Shown piece after piece: positions 21,029 to 30,019 of a stretch of DNA of 43,075 nucleotides. Numbering within the stretch: the first letter of the stretch is position 1; each line of letters begins with the position of its first letter. The stretch comes from Gammaproteobacteria bacterium (lineage in GTDB: Bacteria; Pseudomonadota; Gammaproteobacteria; Xanthomonadales; SZUA-36): positions 1 through 43,075 of the forward strand of contig JAJRRA010000005.1 of NCBI GenBank assembly GCA_024279945.1. The letters are read 5' to 3'. Below the pieces are notes generated by a model. It worked only from the letters and a program-made list of their open reading frames with translations, did no database searches and was not told the origin of the DNA. The position numbers and the translations under genes were made by a program.

Positions 21029-22270
21029 TCACTGCTTTTCCGGCCGTGATTGGTACTGGTAGCGGCGTGTCCACGGCACTTCGTTATTGCCGTGGGGGGC
21101 GAACAACACCTGGTACAGTTGCAGCGTGCCCGACTGGAAACCGGCCGATGCTCCGGCCAGGTACAAACGCCAGGTACGCACGAATTCCTCGCTGTACATC
21201 TCGCTCACCTGCTCGCTGACGGCCTCAAAATTCTCCAGCCAGTCAGCGCAGGTGCGAGCGTAGTGCAGGCGCAGATTTTCCACATCAAGGACAGAGAACT
21301 TGTGTGGTTCAAATACAGTCGCCATCTCGCCCAGGCTGGGAATGTGGCCGCCGGGGAATATGTGCTTGGTGATCCACCGGTCAGAGGGGCGCGGGTGGCT
21401 GCGTCCAATCGAGTGAATCAATGCCAGGCCATCGGGCTTGAGGCTACGCTGGATAATGTCGCCCAGGGTGCGGAAATTTCGCAGGCCAACGTGCTCAAGC
21501 ATGCCGACGGAAACAAACACATCGCAGTGCTGGTCAATTGTCCGGTAATCATCGAGCACAAACTCCACCCGATCATCCAGGCCCTTGCGCACCGCCTGTT
21601 GCCGGGCAAAAGTCACCTGCTCGCGGGAGTTGTTGTACGCTTTGACGCTGACACCGTAGTGCTCCGCCATGTGCAGCGCCAGGCTGCCCCACCCGCAACC
21701 CGCCTCGATAACCGTTTGCCCGGGCTCCAGGCACAATTTGCGACACACGTGATCCATCTTGGCGACCTGCGCCTCGGCAAGCGTAGCCCCTGTGTTCTCG
21801 TAGTAGGCGCAGGTATAGAGCAGACGCTCATCCAGCCACAGTTTGTAGAAATCGTTGCCCAGGTCGTAGTGATGGTGGACATTGTGCCGGGAGCGGATCA
21901 GGGAGTTGGCGCGGACAGACGCCCGCAGCGAACGAAACTTGTGCCACAGATAACCACGGTCGCGCTGGCGGGTATGTGCGGTGACGATTTCATTTGCCAG
22001 GGCCAGGAAATTACCATGAATCTCGATCAGGCCTTTACTGTAACATTCGCCAAAACCAACCGAGGATGATGCGATCAGCTCGAAAATGGCCCGGCGTTGG
22101 CGAAACTCAATGCAGGCGACCGCTTCACCCTCTGAGGTTGAGAACTCTTCACCGGTCCACAGGCGCAGGGTCACGCGCGGGTTACCCGCATGATGCATGA
22201 TCAAACGTAACAACCACCGGTCGATGCTGGTTTTCGATGGCTGTGAACGGGTATTGATTTTCATCTTCAA
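21029..22270 (-). CDS. cfa: Cyclopropane-fatty-acyl-phospholipid synthase family protein
   Basis: 413 residues. HHHYDLGNDFYKLWLDERLL at about 132-151, the SAM-binding motif VIEAGCGWGSLALHMAEHYG at 187-206, SVGMLEHVG and HIFPGGHIPSL are all hallmarks of the CFA/mycolic-acid-synthase methyltransferases. The enzyme transfers a methylene from S-adenosylmethionine to a double bond of membrane phospholipid acyl chains (family knowledge). It is the middle gene of a GST-cfa-oxidoreductase minus-strand cluster. Length is slightly above that of E. coli Cfa (382). Confidence 0.9.
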   Translation of the reverse strand: MKMKINTRSQPSKTSIDRWLLRLIMHHAGNPRVTLRLWTGEEFSTSEGEAVACIEFRQRRAIFELIASSSVGFGECYSKGLIEIHGNFLALANEIVTAHTRQRDRGYLWHKFRSLRASVRANSLIRSRHNVHHHYDLGNDFYKLWLDERLLYTCAYYENTGATLAEAQVAKMDHVCRKLCLEPGQTVIEAGCGWGSLALHMAEHYGVSVKAYNNSREQVTFARQQAVRKGLDDRVEFVLDDYRTIDQHCDVFVSVGMLEHVGLRNFRTLGDIIQRSLKPDGLALIHSIGRSHPRPSDRWITKHIFPGGHIPSLGEMATVFEPHKFSVLDVENLRLHYARTCADWLENFEAVSEQVSEMYSEEFVRTWRLYLAGASAGFQSGTLQLYQVLFAPHGNNEVPWTRRYQYQSRPEKQ

Positions 22271-22338
22271 CCTCTCACTGACAGAAGACTCACGAAGAGT
22301 TTCGCATTCCTGACGGTTGGTTTACAACCGGCCCCGGG

Positions 22339-22998
22339 TTAACGAACGATAATGCTCGCCCCGGCCTTTTTTACTTCGCTGCCGGTGCCGGGTTTCGGGA
22401 TGAGCTTTCCGCGAAGGACCGCCGGGCGGTCTTCCACCCGGTCGAGCCAGGCATCCAGATGGTCGAGGCCATCGATGTCGATGCCGGACCAGTCGTAACT
22501 GATCGCCCAGCACCAGTTGGCGATGTCAGCAATGCTGTACTCATCACACAGGTAGTCCCGGCCCTTGAGTTGCTGATCGAGTACACTCAACAGGCGCAGG
22601 CCTTCATGCTGGTAGCGCTGAATGGCGGCCGGGATTTTCTCCTCGAAGTAATTAAACCAGACATTGGCCTGTCCCATCATCGGGCCAAGTCCGCCCATCT
22701 GGAACATCAGCCACTGGATCACACGTGAGCGGGCTTTTTCGTCCTGCGGCAGCAGTTGGCCGGTTTTCTCAGCCAGGTAAATCATGATCGCACCGGACTC
22801 AAAGACGACAAAATTATCGTTATCACGGTCGATAATTACCGGGATGCGACCGTTGGGGTTCATTGCCAGGAATTCCGGGCGTTTTTGTTCCTGCTCAGCC
22901 AGTTTGATGGGATGAACGGTGTAGTCCAGTCCGATTTCTTCCAGCATGATGGAAATTTTGTGGCCGTTGGGAGTGGGTGAGGTATACAGCTCAATCAT
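22339..22998 (-). CDS. Glutathione S-transferase family protein, nu-class/YfcG-like
   Basis: 219 residues. [20 protein letters not shown] opens the thioredoxin-like domain with the T-P-N-G-H-K motif of YfcG/YghU (disulfide-bond oxidoreductase GSTs). [13 protein letters not shown] holds the cis-proline, and [15 protein letters not shown] contacts glutathione. The C-terminal helical domain has [20 protein letters not shown]. These enzymes act on glutathione-linked peroxides and disulfides in the cytosol (family knowledge). ATG 22998; 68 bases upstream of cfa. Confidence 0.88.
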   Translation of the reverse strand: MIELYTSPTPNGHKISIMLEEIGLDYTVHPIKLAEQEQKRPEFLAMNPNGRIPVIIDRDNDNFVVFESGAIMIYLAEKTGQLLPQDEKARSRVIQWLMFQMGGLGPMMGQANVWFNYFEEKIPAAIQRYQHEGLRLLSVLDQQLKGRDYLCDEYSIADIANWCWAISYDWSGIDIDGLDHLDAWLDRVEDRPAVLRGKLIPKPGTGSEVKKAGASIIVR

Positions 22999-23150
22999 AT
23001 TGAATTTCTCTTGTTGATCATCCCGGCATTGCCTTACCGGATTCCATCAAAATGTGGGAAAGGGTTAAAAATGAACTCAATGACAATCAGTCCATAGCTT
23101 ATAGTACCTACCAATATTTTTTCAATCGACTAACCACTGGAGAGGATTCG

Positions 23151-24458
23151 ATGAGCGGCAGCACTCAACGCTCACTGGGCTTCTGGCGTTGTTGGAGCCT
23201 GGTGGTGGGCGGCACGATCGGCTCGGCGATTTTCATGATGCCTGCCGTGATGGCGCCGTATGGCGGTATCGGGCTGTTGAGTCTGGCGGTCGCAACGCTG
23301 GGGGCTCTTGCCATCGCGATGATGTTTGGCCACCTGGCACGCCGCATCAGCGTTACCGGCGGGGCTTACGCTTATACGCGCGCGGGTCTGGGTGATTTTG
23401 CCGGATTCCTGATCGCCTGGGGCGGATGGATCGGCCTGTGGGTATCCTGTAGCGCCATTGCCATCGCTTTTGCCGCTTACCTGGGCGCGCTGGTGCCGGT
23501 GATCGGCGCCAGCCCGGTACTGACCGCTGCAACGGCGCTTGCGCTGATCTGGGTCGTGGTCGGCGTCAATATCGCCGGTGTGCGCGAATCCGGTATCGTC
23601 AGCCTGGTCACCACCCTTCTCAAGTTACTGCCGCTGGTACTTATCGGTGGAATCGGCCTGTTTTTTGTCGAAGTAAAGACCCTGCCGCCCATGCACCCCG
23701 GTGAGGGGAACGCCCTGCTTGTGTTCGCGTCGGTATTTGCCCTGACGTTCTGGAATTTCCTTGGCATCGAGTCCGCCACCATTCCGGCTGAAGATACCGT
23801 GAACCCCGGCAATACCATTGCGCAGGCAACGGTGATCGGCACACTGACCGTTGGCCTGGTCTACCTGCTGGTAAATTTCGTGGCGCTGGGTGTTTTGCCA
23901 ACCGAAGTGCTCGCAGCATCGGCCTCACCGCTGTCTGATGTCGGCATCCGCCTTGTCGGTGGAGTGGGTGGGCTGATTGTCGTTGTTGGCGCACTGGTAT
24001 CTACTGCAGGCTGTATCAATACCACCCTGCTTGCGGCCGGCCAGATGGCCATGGCGGCCGCCCGGGACGGTCTGTTTCCCGGTCTGTTCGCCCGACTTTC
24101 GGACCGGCATGCGCCTGCAGCATCCTATGTACTGTCGGGTATGCTGACCAGTCTGCTGGTGATTCTCAATTTTGCCAAAGGCCTGGTCGCGGCCTACACC
24201 TTTATCCTCCTTATTGCTACGTTAACCACGGTTATCCCCTACGCCTTCTCGGCCATTGCCAGCCTGATATTACAAAACCACGATCCGGCTGTCAGTCGCG
24301 CTCAGCGCCTGCGCGAGGCCGGGGTTGCGGTGATCGCTTTCATGGTATGCATGTGGGTTATCGCTGCTTCGGGCTATGAAACAGTCTACTGGGGCTTCCT
24401 GCTGCTGATGGCCGGTCTGCCGGTCTACACCCTGGTCACCCGCAACAGGGCAGTGTAA
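23151..24458 (+). CDS. APC-family amino acid permease
   Basis: 435 residues from ATG 23151, chosen over an ATG 99 bases earlier because GGAGAGG lies just upstream. About twelve membrane helices. The first helix contains GGTIGSAIFMMPAVMAPYGG, the APC unwound G-x-x-G-x-x-I segment, and ISVTGGAYAYTRAGLGDFAG follows. SATIPAEDTVNPGNTIAQAT marks the helix-6 area. It resembles basic amino acid or amine exchangers, but the substrate is not readable. The stop codon TAA (24456-24458) is the first TAA of a REP element. Confidence 0.88.
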   Translation: MSGSTQRSLGFWRCWSLVVGGTIGSAIFMMPAVMAPYGGIGLLSLAVATLGALAIAMMFGHLARRISVTGGAYAYTRAGLGDFAGFLIAWGGWIGLWVSCSAIAIAFAAYLGALVPVIGASPVLTAATALALIWVVVGVNIAGVRESGIVSLVTTLLKLLPLVLIGGIGLFFVEVKTLPPMHPGEGNALLVFASVFALTFWNFLGIESATIPAEDTVNPGNTIAQATVIGTLTVGLVYLLVNFVALGVLPTEVLAASASPLSDVGIRLVGGVGGLIVVVGALVSTAGCINTTLLAAGQMAMAAARDGLFPGLFARLSDRHAPAASYVLSGMLTSLLVILNFAKGLVAAYTFILLIATLTTVIPYAFSAIASLILQNHDPAVSRAQRLREAGVAVIAFMVCMWVIAASGYETVYWGFLLLMAGLPVYTLVTRNRAV

Positions 24459-24517
24459 GAGCGCGCTTGCGCGCGACCGGTGATGCGGCAGGCTTTCGGC
24501 CGCAAGCGGCCTCTTAC
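24455..24517. repeat. REP/BIME element between convergent genes
   Basis: GTAAGAGCGCGCTTGCGCGC through CTCTTAC, with both hairpins. It spans 24455-24517 and contains the stop codons of both flanking genes (24456-24458 plus strand; 24514-24516 minus strand). The two hairpins probably act as a bidirectional terminator. Confidence 0.85.
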
Positions 24518-26358
24518 TTGTAACCGGCGGCCTGCAGGGAGAACAAGCGGGCGTAATGACCGTCGAGTTTCATCAGGTCCTCGTGACTGCCGCGCTCGAT
24601 AATTCTGCCGTTCTCGATCACCACGATCTGGCTGGCCATGCGCACGGTCGAGAAACGGTGTGAAATGAGGATGGCAATGCGCTTTTGGGTGTGTTTGCGA
24701 AAATGCTCGAAGATGGTTGCCTCGGCGGCTGCGTCCATTGAAGCGGTGGGTTCGTCCAGCACCAGGATGTCGGCCTCGGCGCGCATGAAGGCGCGGGACA
24801 GGGCAATCTTCTGCCATTGTCCGCCGGACAGTTCGTGGCCGTTTTTAAACCACTTCCCCAGTTGGGTATCGTATCCCAGCGGCAGACCTTCAACGATGGT
24901 ATCGGCCATGCCTTTGGCAGCGGCTTCGCGCCAGCGCTTCTCATCATCGAAATGCCGTACATCGCCCACCCCGATGTTTTCTCCAACCAGGAACTGGTAG
25001 CGGGAAAAGTCCTGGAAGATCACGCCGATGCGCTGGCGCAAGGCATTTTCCTGCCAGTCATTGAGATCCATACCATCAAGCAGGATGTGGCCCTGCTTCG
25101 GGCGGTATAAGCGAGTCAGCAGCTTGATCAGCGTGGTCTTGCCGGAACCGTTCTCGCCTACCAGCGCCAGTGATTCTCCAGGCTGAATGTGCAGGTCAAC
25201 ATCAATCAACGCCGGCTGACTGGCGCCCGGGTAGGTGAAGCTGACACCCTCGAAGCGAATGCCATCATCGGGAAGAGGGCCTTTCACCTGGCCGGCATCG
25301 CTGGCAGCAACCGGAGTTTCGAGGAATTCATACAGTGTAGAAAGGTAAAGGTTGTCCTCGTACATGCCGCCAATGGCGGCCAGGATGGCCGAGACAGCGG
25401 ACTGTCCCTGGCGAAATAACATCAGGTACATGGTCATCTGGCCCAGCGTGATACGGCTGACAACGGCCGCGACCGCAATCCAGGCATAAGCACCATACAG
25501 GGCCAGCGTGCCGATCAGCCCCAGTACAAACCCCCATGCGTCACGACGGATGGCCAGAGAACGGTCGGCCTGGTACAGGCGATGAAAGATGTCCCGGTAG
25601 CGGTCCAGCAGCAAGGGGCCGAGCCCGAACAGTTTGACTTCCTTGACGTTGTAATCGCGCGCCAGCACATTCTCAAGGTACATCCGCATGCGGGTTTCGG
25701 GTGAACGCCAGCGGAACAGCCGAAACGCTTCCCCCGAATACTTGGTTTCGGCAAAAAAAGCCGGTAAGCCGGCAAGCAGTAACACCACCACGGCCCAGGG
25801 CGAGAACTGCACCAGCAACACGCCGTAGCTGACCAGCGACACCAGGTTCTGAACCAGGCCAAAGGTTCGTTTTACCAGTGACAATGGCCGACTTGAGGCT
25901 TCGCGCCGGGCCCGGGTGAGCTTGTCATAAAACTCGGAGTCCTCAAACTGCGCCAGCTCCAGCGTCCTGGCTTTTTCCAGGATCATCACGTTCACGCGCT
26001 GGCCCAGTTGGGCGCGCAGCAATGCCTGGCACAGCGAGATGCCACGCTGGGCACCGGTAATTGCCGCAACGATCACGGCCTCGAGGGCCACCAGCGTGAA
26101 CACCCGCGTCATTGAAACGATGCCGGTGTCCTGGGTCGCCTTGGTGGCCGCGATGACCGCATCAATGATCAAGGCGCCAACCCAGGCCATGGCCGCAGGC
26201 AATATCCCGGCCAGCAGGGTCAATACAGCCAGCGCGACGGTCAGGCGGCGGTTGGTGCTCCACACCAGTTCCATTGCCCGGCGGCTGTAGCGAAAGACGC
26301 CGAGAAAACCACGAGTGGTGGCGTCAGGGGGAGGACCGGGTGGAGTGCGGTAGGCCAT
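24514..26358 (-). CDS. ABC transporter, fused permease and ATPase (MsbA-type exporter)
   Basis: 614 residues. Six membrane helices occupy about 38-330. The nucleotide-binding domain has Walker A GENGSGKT (401-408), Q-loop FQDF, signature LSGGQ (510-514), Walker B ILVLDEP (531-537) and switch histidine H567 in ISHRFS. It is a half-transporter that should dimerise in the inner membrane and export a hydrophobic substrate or peptide. Nothing in the neighbourhood names the substrate. Divergent from the AsmA gene with 59 bases between starts; its stop is provided by a REP. Confidence 0.9.
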   Translation of the reverse strand: MAYRTPPGPPPDATTRGFLGVFRYSRRAMELVWSTNRRLTVALAVLTLLAGILPAAMAWVGALIIDAVIAATKATQDTGIVSMTRVFTLVALEAVIVAAITGAQRGISLCQALLRAQLGQRVNVMILEKARTLELAQFEDSEFYDKLTRARREASSRPLSLVKRTFGLVQNLVSLVSYGVLLVQFSPWAVVVLLLAGLPAFFAETKYSGEAFRLFRWRSPETRMRMYLENVLARDYNVKEVKLFGLGPLLLDRYRDIFHRLYQADRSLAIRRDAWGFVLGLIGTLALYGAYAWIAVAAVVSRITLGQMTMYLMLFRQGQSAVSAILAAIGGMYEDNLYLSTLYEFLETPVAASDAGQVKGPLPDDGIRFEGVSFTYPGASQPALIDVDLHIQPGESLALVGENGSGKTTLIKLLTRLYRPKQGHILLDGMDLNDWQENALRQRIGVIFQDFSRYQFLVGENIGVGDVRHFDDEKRWREAAAKGMADTIVEGLPLGYDTQLGKWFKNGHELSGGQWQKIALSRAFMRAEADILVLDEPTASMDAAAEATIFEHFRKHTQKRIAILISHRFSTVRMASQIVVIENGRIIERGSHEDLMKLDGHYARLFSLQAAGYK

Positions 26359-26417
26359 GGCTGTAATGGTATGCGCTGTTGATGGTACATTGTACCCATT
26401 GTCAGGAGAGAACCCCC

Positions 26418-28559
26418 ATGAAATTTATTTTTAAAATCTTGCTAGGCCTGGTTGGCGGCATCGCCGTGCTGTTGATCCTGGCCACCATCCTGCTGCCCGT
26501 CATTTACGACAAAGAGGATTTGAAGAAGGCTATTTCCTCCACAGTTTATGAGCAGACGGGGCGCGAGTTGAGCATCGACGGGACGCTCGACTTTTCGCTC
26601 TTTCCGTGGCTGGCGGTAGAGGTTAGTGATCTTCGTCTCAGCAACGCCGATGGTTTCGGCGACCGGCCGTTTGCCCGCATCGGTGAGGCCCGGGTTGGCA
26701 TTGCGCTGCTGCCGCTGCTGCGCAAACAGATTTCAGTGGACGAAATTACTCTCGACGGACTCGATCTGGGGCTGGAGGTAGATGCCCAGGGCAAGAACAA
26801 CTGGGACGACCTGTCCGAAGGAGGAGAGGCCGCAGCAACGCCTGCCGATGAAAGCGGAGAGAGCACTTTTTCCGCCCAGCGGATAGCCGGCCTGAACATT
26901 CGCAATGCCCGGGTTGAATTCAGGGATCAGCAGGCCGGGGAACATTACCTTCTGAGCGGCTTCACACTGCAGACCGGCGCGCTGGGCGATGGAAAACCCG
27001 TCACGCTGGATCTGACGACCGTGCTCGAGGATCTGATCGCCGGCACCCGCGCACAAGTCAATCTGGCCACCACAGCCTCCATCGACCTGCAGGCGGAGCA
27101 GTACAAACTTGAAGATTTTGAGTTTGCCGTGGAGTTCGGCGCTGGCGACTCCCCTGCCTACAGCACCACCATTCGCATCCGGGCGCCCTGGGTGAACGCT
27201 GACCTGGCAGCACAAACACTGGCCATTGAGCCCTTCACTGTAGAACTGCCTGAGCTGGAGGCAAACGGCACCCTGTCCGTGCGTTCCCTGCTTGATGATC
27301 CAGCCTTCAACGGCACACTCAGCATCGACAGTTTTTCCCCGGCCCGGCTGATGCAGGCGCTGCAACTGGAAGCGCCGATCACCGCAGATCCCGACGTCTT
27401 ACAGTTGGCCCGGCTCAGCACTTCCTTTATAGGCGACGGTTCACAGATCAGCCTGCAAGGCTTTGAACTGAAACTGGATCAGAGCCAGTTCACCGGCAAG
27501 ATGGACATACAGAATTTTGATCAGCCCCGGATTACTTTTGACTTCAGCGTGGATGATATTGATGTTGATCGCTACCTGGAGCCAGCCACCGACCAGCCTG
27601 TGGAGCAGGAAGACATCGCCATGCCGCAGGAAGAACTGCGAGGCCAGAACGTACAGGGCACGCTGCGCGCCGGAAAAATGTACCTTGCCGGTGTTCATTT
27701 CAGTGATGCAGAGCTGGGCTTGTCGATCCGCAACGGCAAGCTGAGGCTGAACCCCATCACAGCCAACTTCTACGGCGGCACGTACAGCGGCGACATCACG
27801 CTGGACAGTTCCGCAGCGGTGCCGGTGCTGTCACTTGATGAAAAAGTGGATTCGATCACTTTCCAGCAACTGCTTGCGGATCTGGTCGACAACGAGTCCC
27901 TTTCCGGCACCGCACAGGGCTATGTACGCCTGAGCGGGCGTGGCGCCAGCAGCAGTGAGCTCACGCGCAATCTCAACGGAGACCTCGGCCTGACACTGAA
28001 CGACGGGGCGCTGGAAGGCATCAATATCTGGTATGAAATCCGCCGCGGCCTGGCGCAGTTCAAGGGGCTGGAGCCACCACCGGTCGAGCCCAATCGCACG
28101 GTGTTCTCCCGCATGAAGCTGGCCGCAAGCGTAAAAGACGGCATCGTCACGACCCGCGAACTGATCGGTGAACTTCCCTTCCTGACGGTGGATGGCAACG
28201 GCACCATCGACCTGGGACAATCCCGTGTGGACCTGAGCCTGGTGGCCAGCATCCGCAATGCGCCGGAACTGGGGAAGGATCCACTGACCGCCGACCTCAA
28301 AGGCAAGAAATTTCCATTCAGGATCAGCGGCCCACTGGATGATCCTGGATTCAAGGTGGACTGGAAAGCACTTCTGCAAAGTGAAGCCACCGGAAAGCTG
28401 ATGAATAAGCTGGGCCTGTCACCGCAAGAGGCTCCTGCCGATGGCGCGGATAACGAGCAGGAACCGGCTTCATCTGAAAAGCAAGTTGAAGATGCTGCCA
28501 AAGGCGCGCTGTTCAATTTGCTGGGTGGTAAGAAAAAGGACAAAAACAAAGGCGGCTGA
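26418..28559 (+). CDS. AsmA family protein
   Basis: 713 residues from ATG 26418, which has GGAGAG eight bases upstream; an ATG 39 bases earlier is unsupported. One N-terminal membrane helix (FKILLGLVGGIAVLLILATI), then the AsmA N-terminal domain (YEQTGRELSIDGTLDFSLFP, LRLSNADGFGDRPFARIGEA). Long beta-rich repeats and the conserved C-terminal part follow (LNGDLGLTLNDGALEGINIW, FPFRISGPLDDPGFKVDW). The tail is lysine-rich. AsmA-like proteins are inner-membrane anchored periplasmic bridges linked to phospholipid transport to the outer membrane (family knowledge). Confidence 0.88.
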   Translation: MKFIFKILLGLVGGIAVLLILATILLPVIYDKEDLKKAISSTVYEQTGRELSIDGTLDFSLFPWLAVEVSDLRLSNADGFGDRPFARIGEARVGIALLPLLRKQISVDEITLDGLDLGLEVDAQGKNNWDDLSEGGEAAATPADESGESTFSAQRIAGLNIRNARVEFRDQQAGEHYLLSGFTLQTGALGDGKPVTLDLTTVLEDLIAGTRAQVNLATTASIDLQAEQYKLEDFEFAVEFGAGDSPAYSTTIRIRAPWVNADLAAQTLAIEPFTVELPELEANGTLSVRSLLDDPAFNGTLSIDSFSPARLMQALQLEAPITADPDVLQLARLSTSFIGDGSQISLQGFELKLDQSQFTGKMDIQNFDQPRITFDFSVDDIDVDRYLEPATDQPVEQEDIAMPQEELRGQNVQGTLRAGKMYLAGVHFSDAELGLSIRNGKLRLNPITANFYGGTYSGDITLDSSAAVPVLSLDEKVDSITFQQLLADLVDNESLSGTAQGYVRLSGRGASSSELTRNLNGDLGLTLNDGALEGINIWYEIRRGLAQFKGLEPPPVEPNRTVFSRMKLAASVKDGIVTTRELIGELPFLTVDGNGTIDLGQSRVDLSLVASIRNAPELGKDPLTADLKGKKFPFRISGPLDDPGFKVDWKALLQSEATGKLMNKLGLSPQEAPADGADNEQEPASSEKQVEDAAKGALFNLLGGKKKDKNKGG

Positions 28560-28577
28560 GTCCGCGCACGGATTGGT

Positions 28578-28636
28578 GTAAGCGTCCGAAAGGTCCCGGG
28601 CGCTGCAGTAGCGTTCGCCCGCAAGCGGGCTCTTAC
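28578..28636. repeat. Decayed REP/BIME element
   Basis: Begins GTAAGCGTCCGAAAGG and ends CGCCCGCAAGCGGGCTCTTAC. The right hairpin (GCCCGC-AA-GCGGGC) is intact; the left has diverged. It lies between asmA and cbpM, which converge. Confidence 0.6.
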
Positions 28637-28777
28637 AGTTTTTTTCAGTTCGGCGATTCGGTACAGTAGCTCCAGCGCCAGGGCCGCGCCCGGGAGGTTC
28701 AAGCGGGCTCTTACGGTTTTTTCAGCTCGGCAATCCGGTCCAGTAGCTCCAGCGCCAGGGCCGCGCCTGGGAGATTG
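28622..28777. repeat. Tandem 78-bp duplication of the cbpM 3' end with a REP fragment
   Basis: 28622-28699 and 28700-28777 are two adjacent copies of about 78 bases, each starting CAAGCGGGCTCTTAC and continuing into the last codons of cbpM. The left copy encodes LPGAALALELLYRIAELKK instead of the D in the gene proper. REP ends at both borders suggest that duplication occurred by recombination or slippage between REP sequences. Confidence 0.8.
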
Positions 28778-29016
28778 ACGCCCAGGTCACGCTGCAGGTG
28801 AACCACGGTTTTCACCCGTTTCACACTGCTGATATGAAAGTGCCACTCGGTGGCGGCGGCAGGCTCCGGGTGCTCACATTGTGGGTCTAGAATCCCTTCT
28901 TCAACCATCACCATGATTTCCTCTGCTTTTACCGTGCAGTTACGGCACAGCTCTTCCAACGTGATCACGGTTTCTTTTTCGACCAACTGGCCGTGCAGGG
29001 TGTGCTGGCTTGACAT
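28711..29016 (-). CDS. cbpM: CbpM, chaperone modulator of CbpA
   Basis: 101 residues. ITLEELCRNCTVKAEEIMVM at 18-37 and the helix around VKTVVHLQRDLGVNLPGAAL, then ELLDRIAELKK, match CbpM/MerR-like modulators. CbpM binds the J-domain of CbpA and inhibits its co-chaperone and DNA-binding activity (family knowledge). It follows cbpA after three bases, the standard arrangement. The stop TAA belongs to a REP fragment, and its 3' end is tandemly duplicated downstream. Confidence 0.87.
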   Translation of the reverse strand: MSSQHTLHGQLVEKETVITLEELCRNCTVKAEEIMVMVEEGILDPQCEHPEPAAATEWHFHISSVKRVKTVVHLQRDLGVNLPGAALALELLDRIAELKKP

Positions 29017-29019
29017 GGC

Positions 29020-29982
29020 TTAGACCTCCAGTCCGGCGCGGGGGTTGAATGTGAATTCCTGTTTCATTTGTTCGTACATCCGGCGGTGTTTTTCGCTGTC
29101 AGCTGGCGGCAGGGCAATTTGCAGCACCACGTAGAGATCGCCGGGCTGCCGCGCCGGTATGCCCCGGCCTTTCAGCCGGAGCTTTTTACCCGCCTGTGAG
29201 TTGGGCGGCACTTTGAGGTCCACTGCGCCCGCCGGCGTGGGCACTTTTACTGTGGCGCCCAGGGCGGCCTCCCATGGCGCCAGCGGAAGATCGAGGTAAA
29301 CGTCAGCACCTTCCACCCGATAGGGGCCGTCCGGGTTGAATTCCACTTCCAGGTACAGGTCACCGGCCTCGCCACCGCCATATCCCGCACCGCCCTGACC
29401 GCTCAGGCGTATCTGCTGCCCCTGGCGAATGCCCTTGGGAATACGCACCTTAAGGGTTCGGGGCCGCGTTGTGACGCGCCCCTCTGCGGTGAGTTCAGGA
29501 ATTTGCAGCGTAATGGAGCGGGTGGCGCCCTGGTAGCTGTCTTCCAGATCCACAAAAACCTTTGCGTGGTGGTCTTCGCCACGGATATGGAAGCCCTGTC
29601 GTCCACGGGCGCCCGCTGTGCCTGTGCGGCGTGAAGCCCGGCCGTAGAGGGATTCAAAAAAATCGCTGAAGGCATCAAAATCGGGGCCACTTGCCCCCTC
29701 GCCAGCACCGCTGAATTCGAATCCAGCATCCCAATCCGGCGGCGGATGGAACTCCTGACCGGCCTGCCACTGTGAACCCAGTTGATCGTAGGCGGCTCGC
29801 TTTTCGGGATCCTTCAGGACTTCATAGGCTTCACCCACTTCCTTGAACTTAACTTCCGCATCAGTCTCATCGCTTACATCCGGGTGGTACTTGCGAGCAA
29901 GCTTGCGATAGGAGCGTTTGAGCTCATCCTGGGTGGCGTCGCGCTTGACGCCCATGATTTCGTAATAGTCTTTGTATTCCAT
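29020..29982 (-). CDS. cbpA: CbpA, DnaJ-class co-chaperone
   Basis: 320 residues. J-domain at 1-70 with HPD at 33-35 and FKEVGEAYEVLKDPEKRAAY; a G/F-rich linker around residues 85-125; then two DnaJ C-terminal beta domains (LKVRIPKGIRQGQQIRLSGQ; LPLAPWEAALGATVKVPTPA; KLRLKGRGIP). There is no cysteine-rich zinc finger, which distinguishes CbpA from DnaJ. It stimulates DnaK ATPase (family knowledge). Coupled to cbpM, and 37 bases after the YgjP-like gene. Confidence 0.92.
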   Translation of the reverse strand: MEYKDYYEIMGVKRDATQDELKRSYRKLARKYHPDVSDETDAEVKFKEVGEAYEVLKDPEKRAAYDQLGSQWQAGQEFHPPPDWDAGFEFSGAGEGASGPDFDAFSDFFESLYGRASRRTGTAGARGRQGFHIRGEDHHAKVFVDLEDSYQGATRSITLQIPELTAEGRVTTRPRTLKVRIPKGIRQGQQIRLSGQGGAGYGGGEAGDLYLEVEFNPDGPYRVEGADVYLDLPLAPWEAALGATVKVPTPAGAVDLKVPPNSQAGKKLRLKGRGIPARQPGDLYVVLQIALPPADSEKHRRMYEQMKQEFTFNPRAGLEV

Positions 29983-30019
29983 GATGCTCCTGATCTGAAT
30001 CCCTGGCTCACTATACCGG

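Noticed and set aside
21050-22069. 339-codon plus-strand open frame
   Set aside because: Antisense to the cyclopropane fatty acid synthase gene; composition is that of a reversed coding sequence.
27920-28702. 260-codon minus-strand open frame over the asmA 3' end
   Set aside because: Only its first 25 codons look real, and they are the duplicated end of cbpM. The rest is antisense to asmA.
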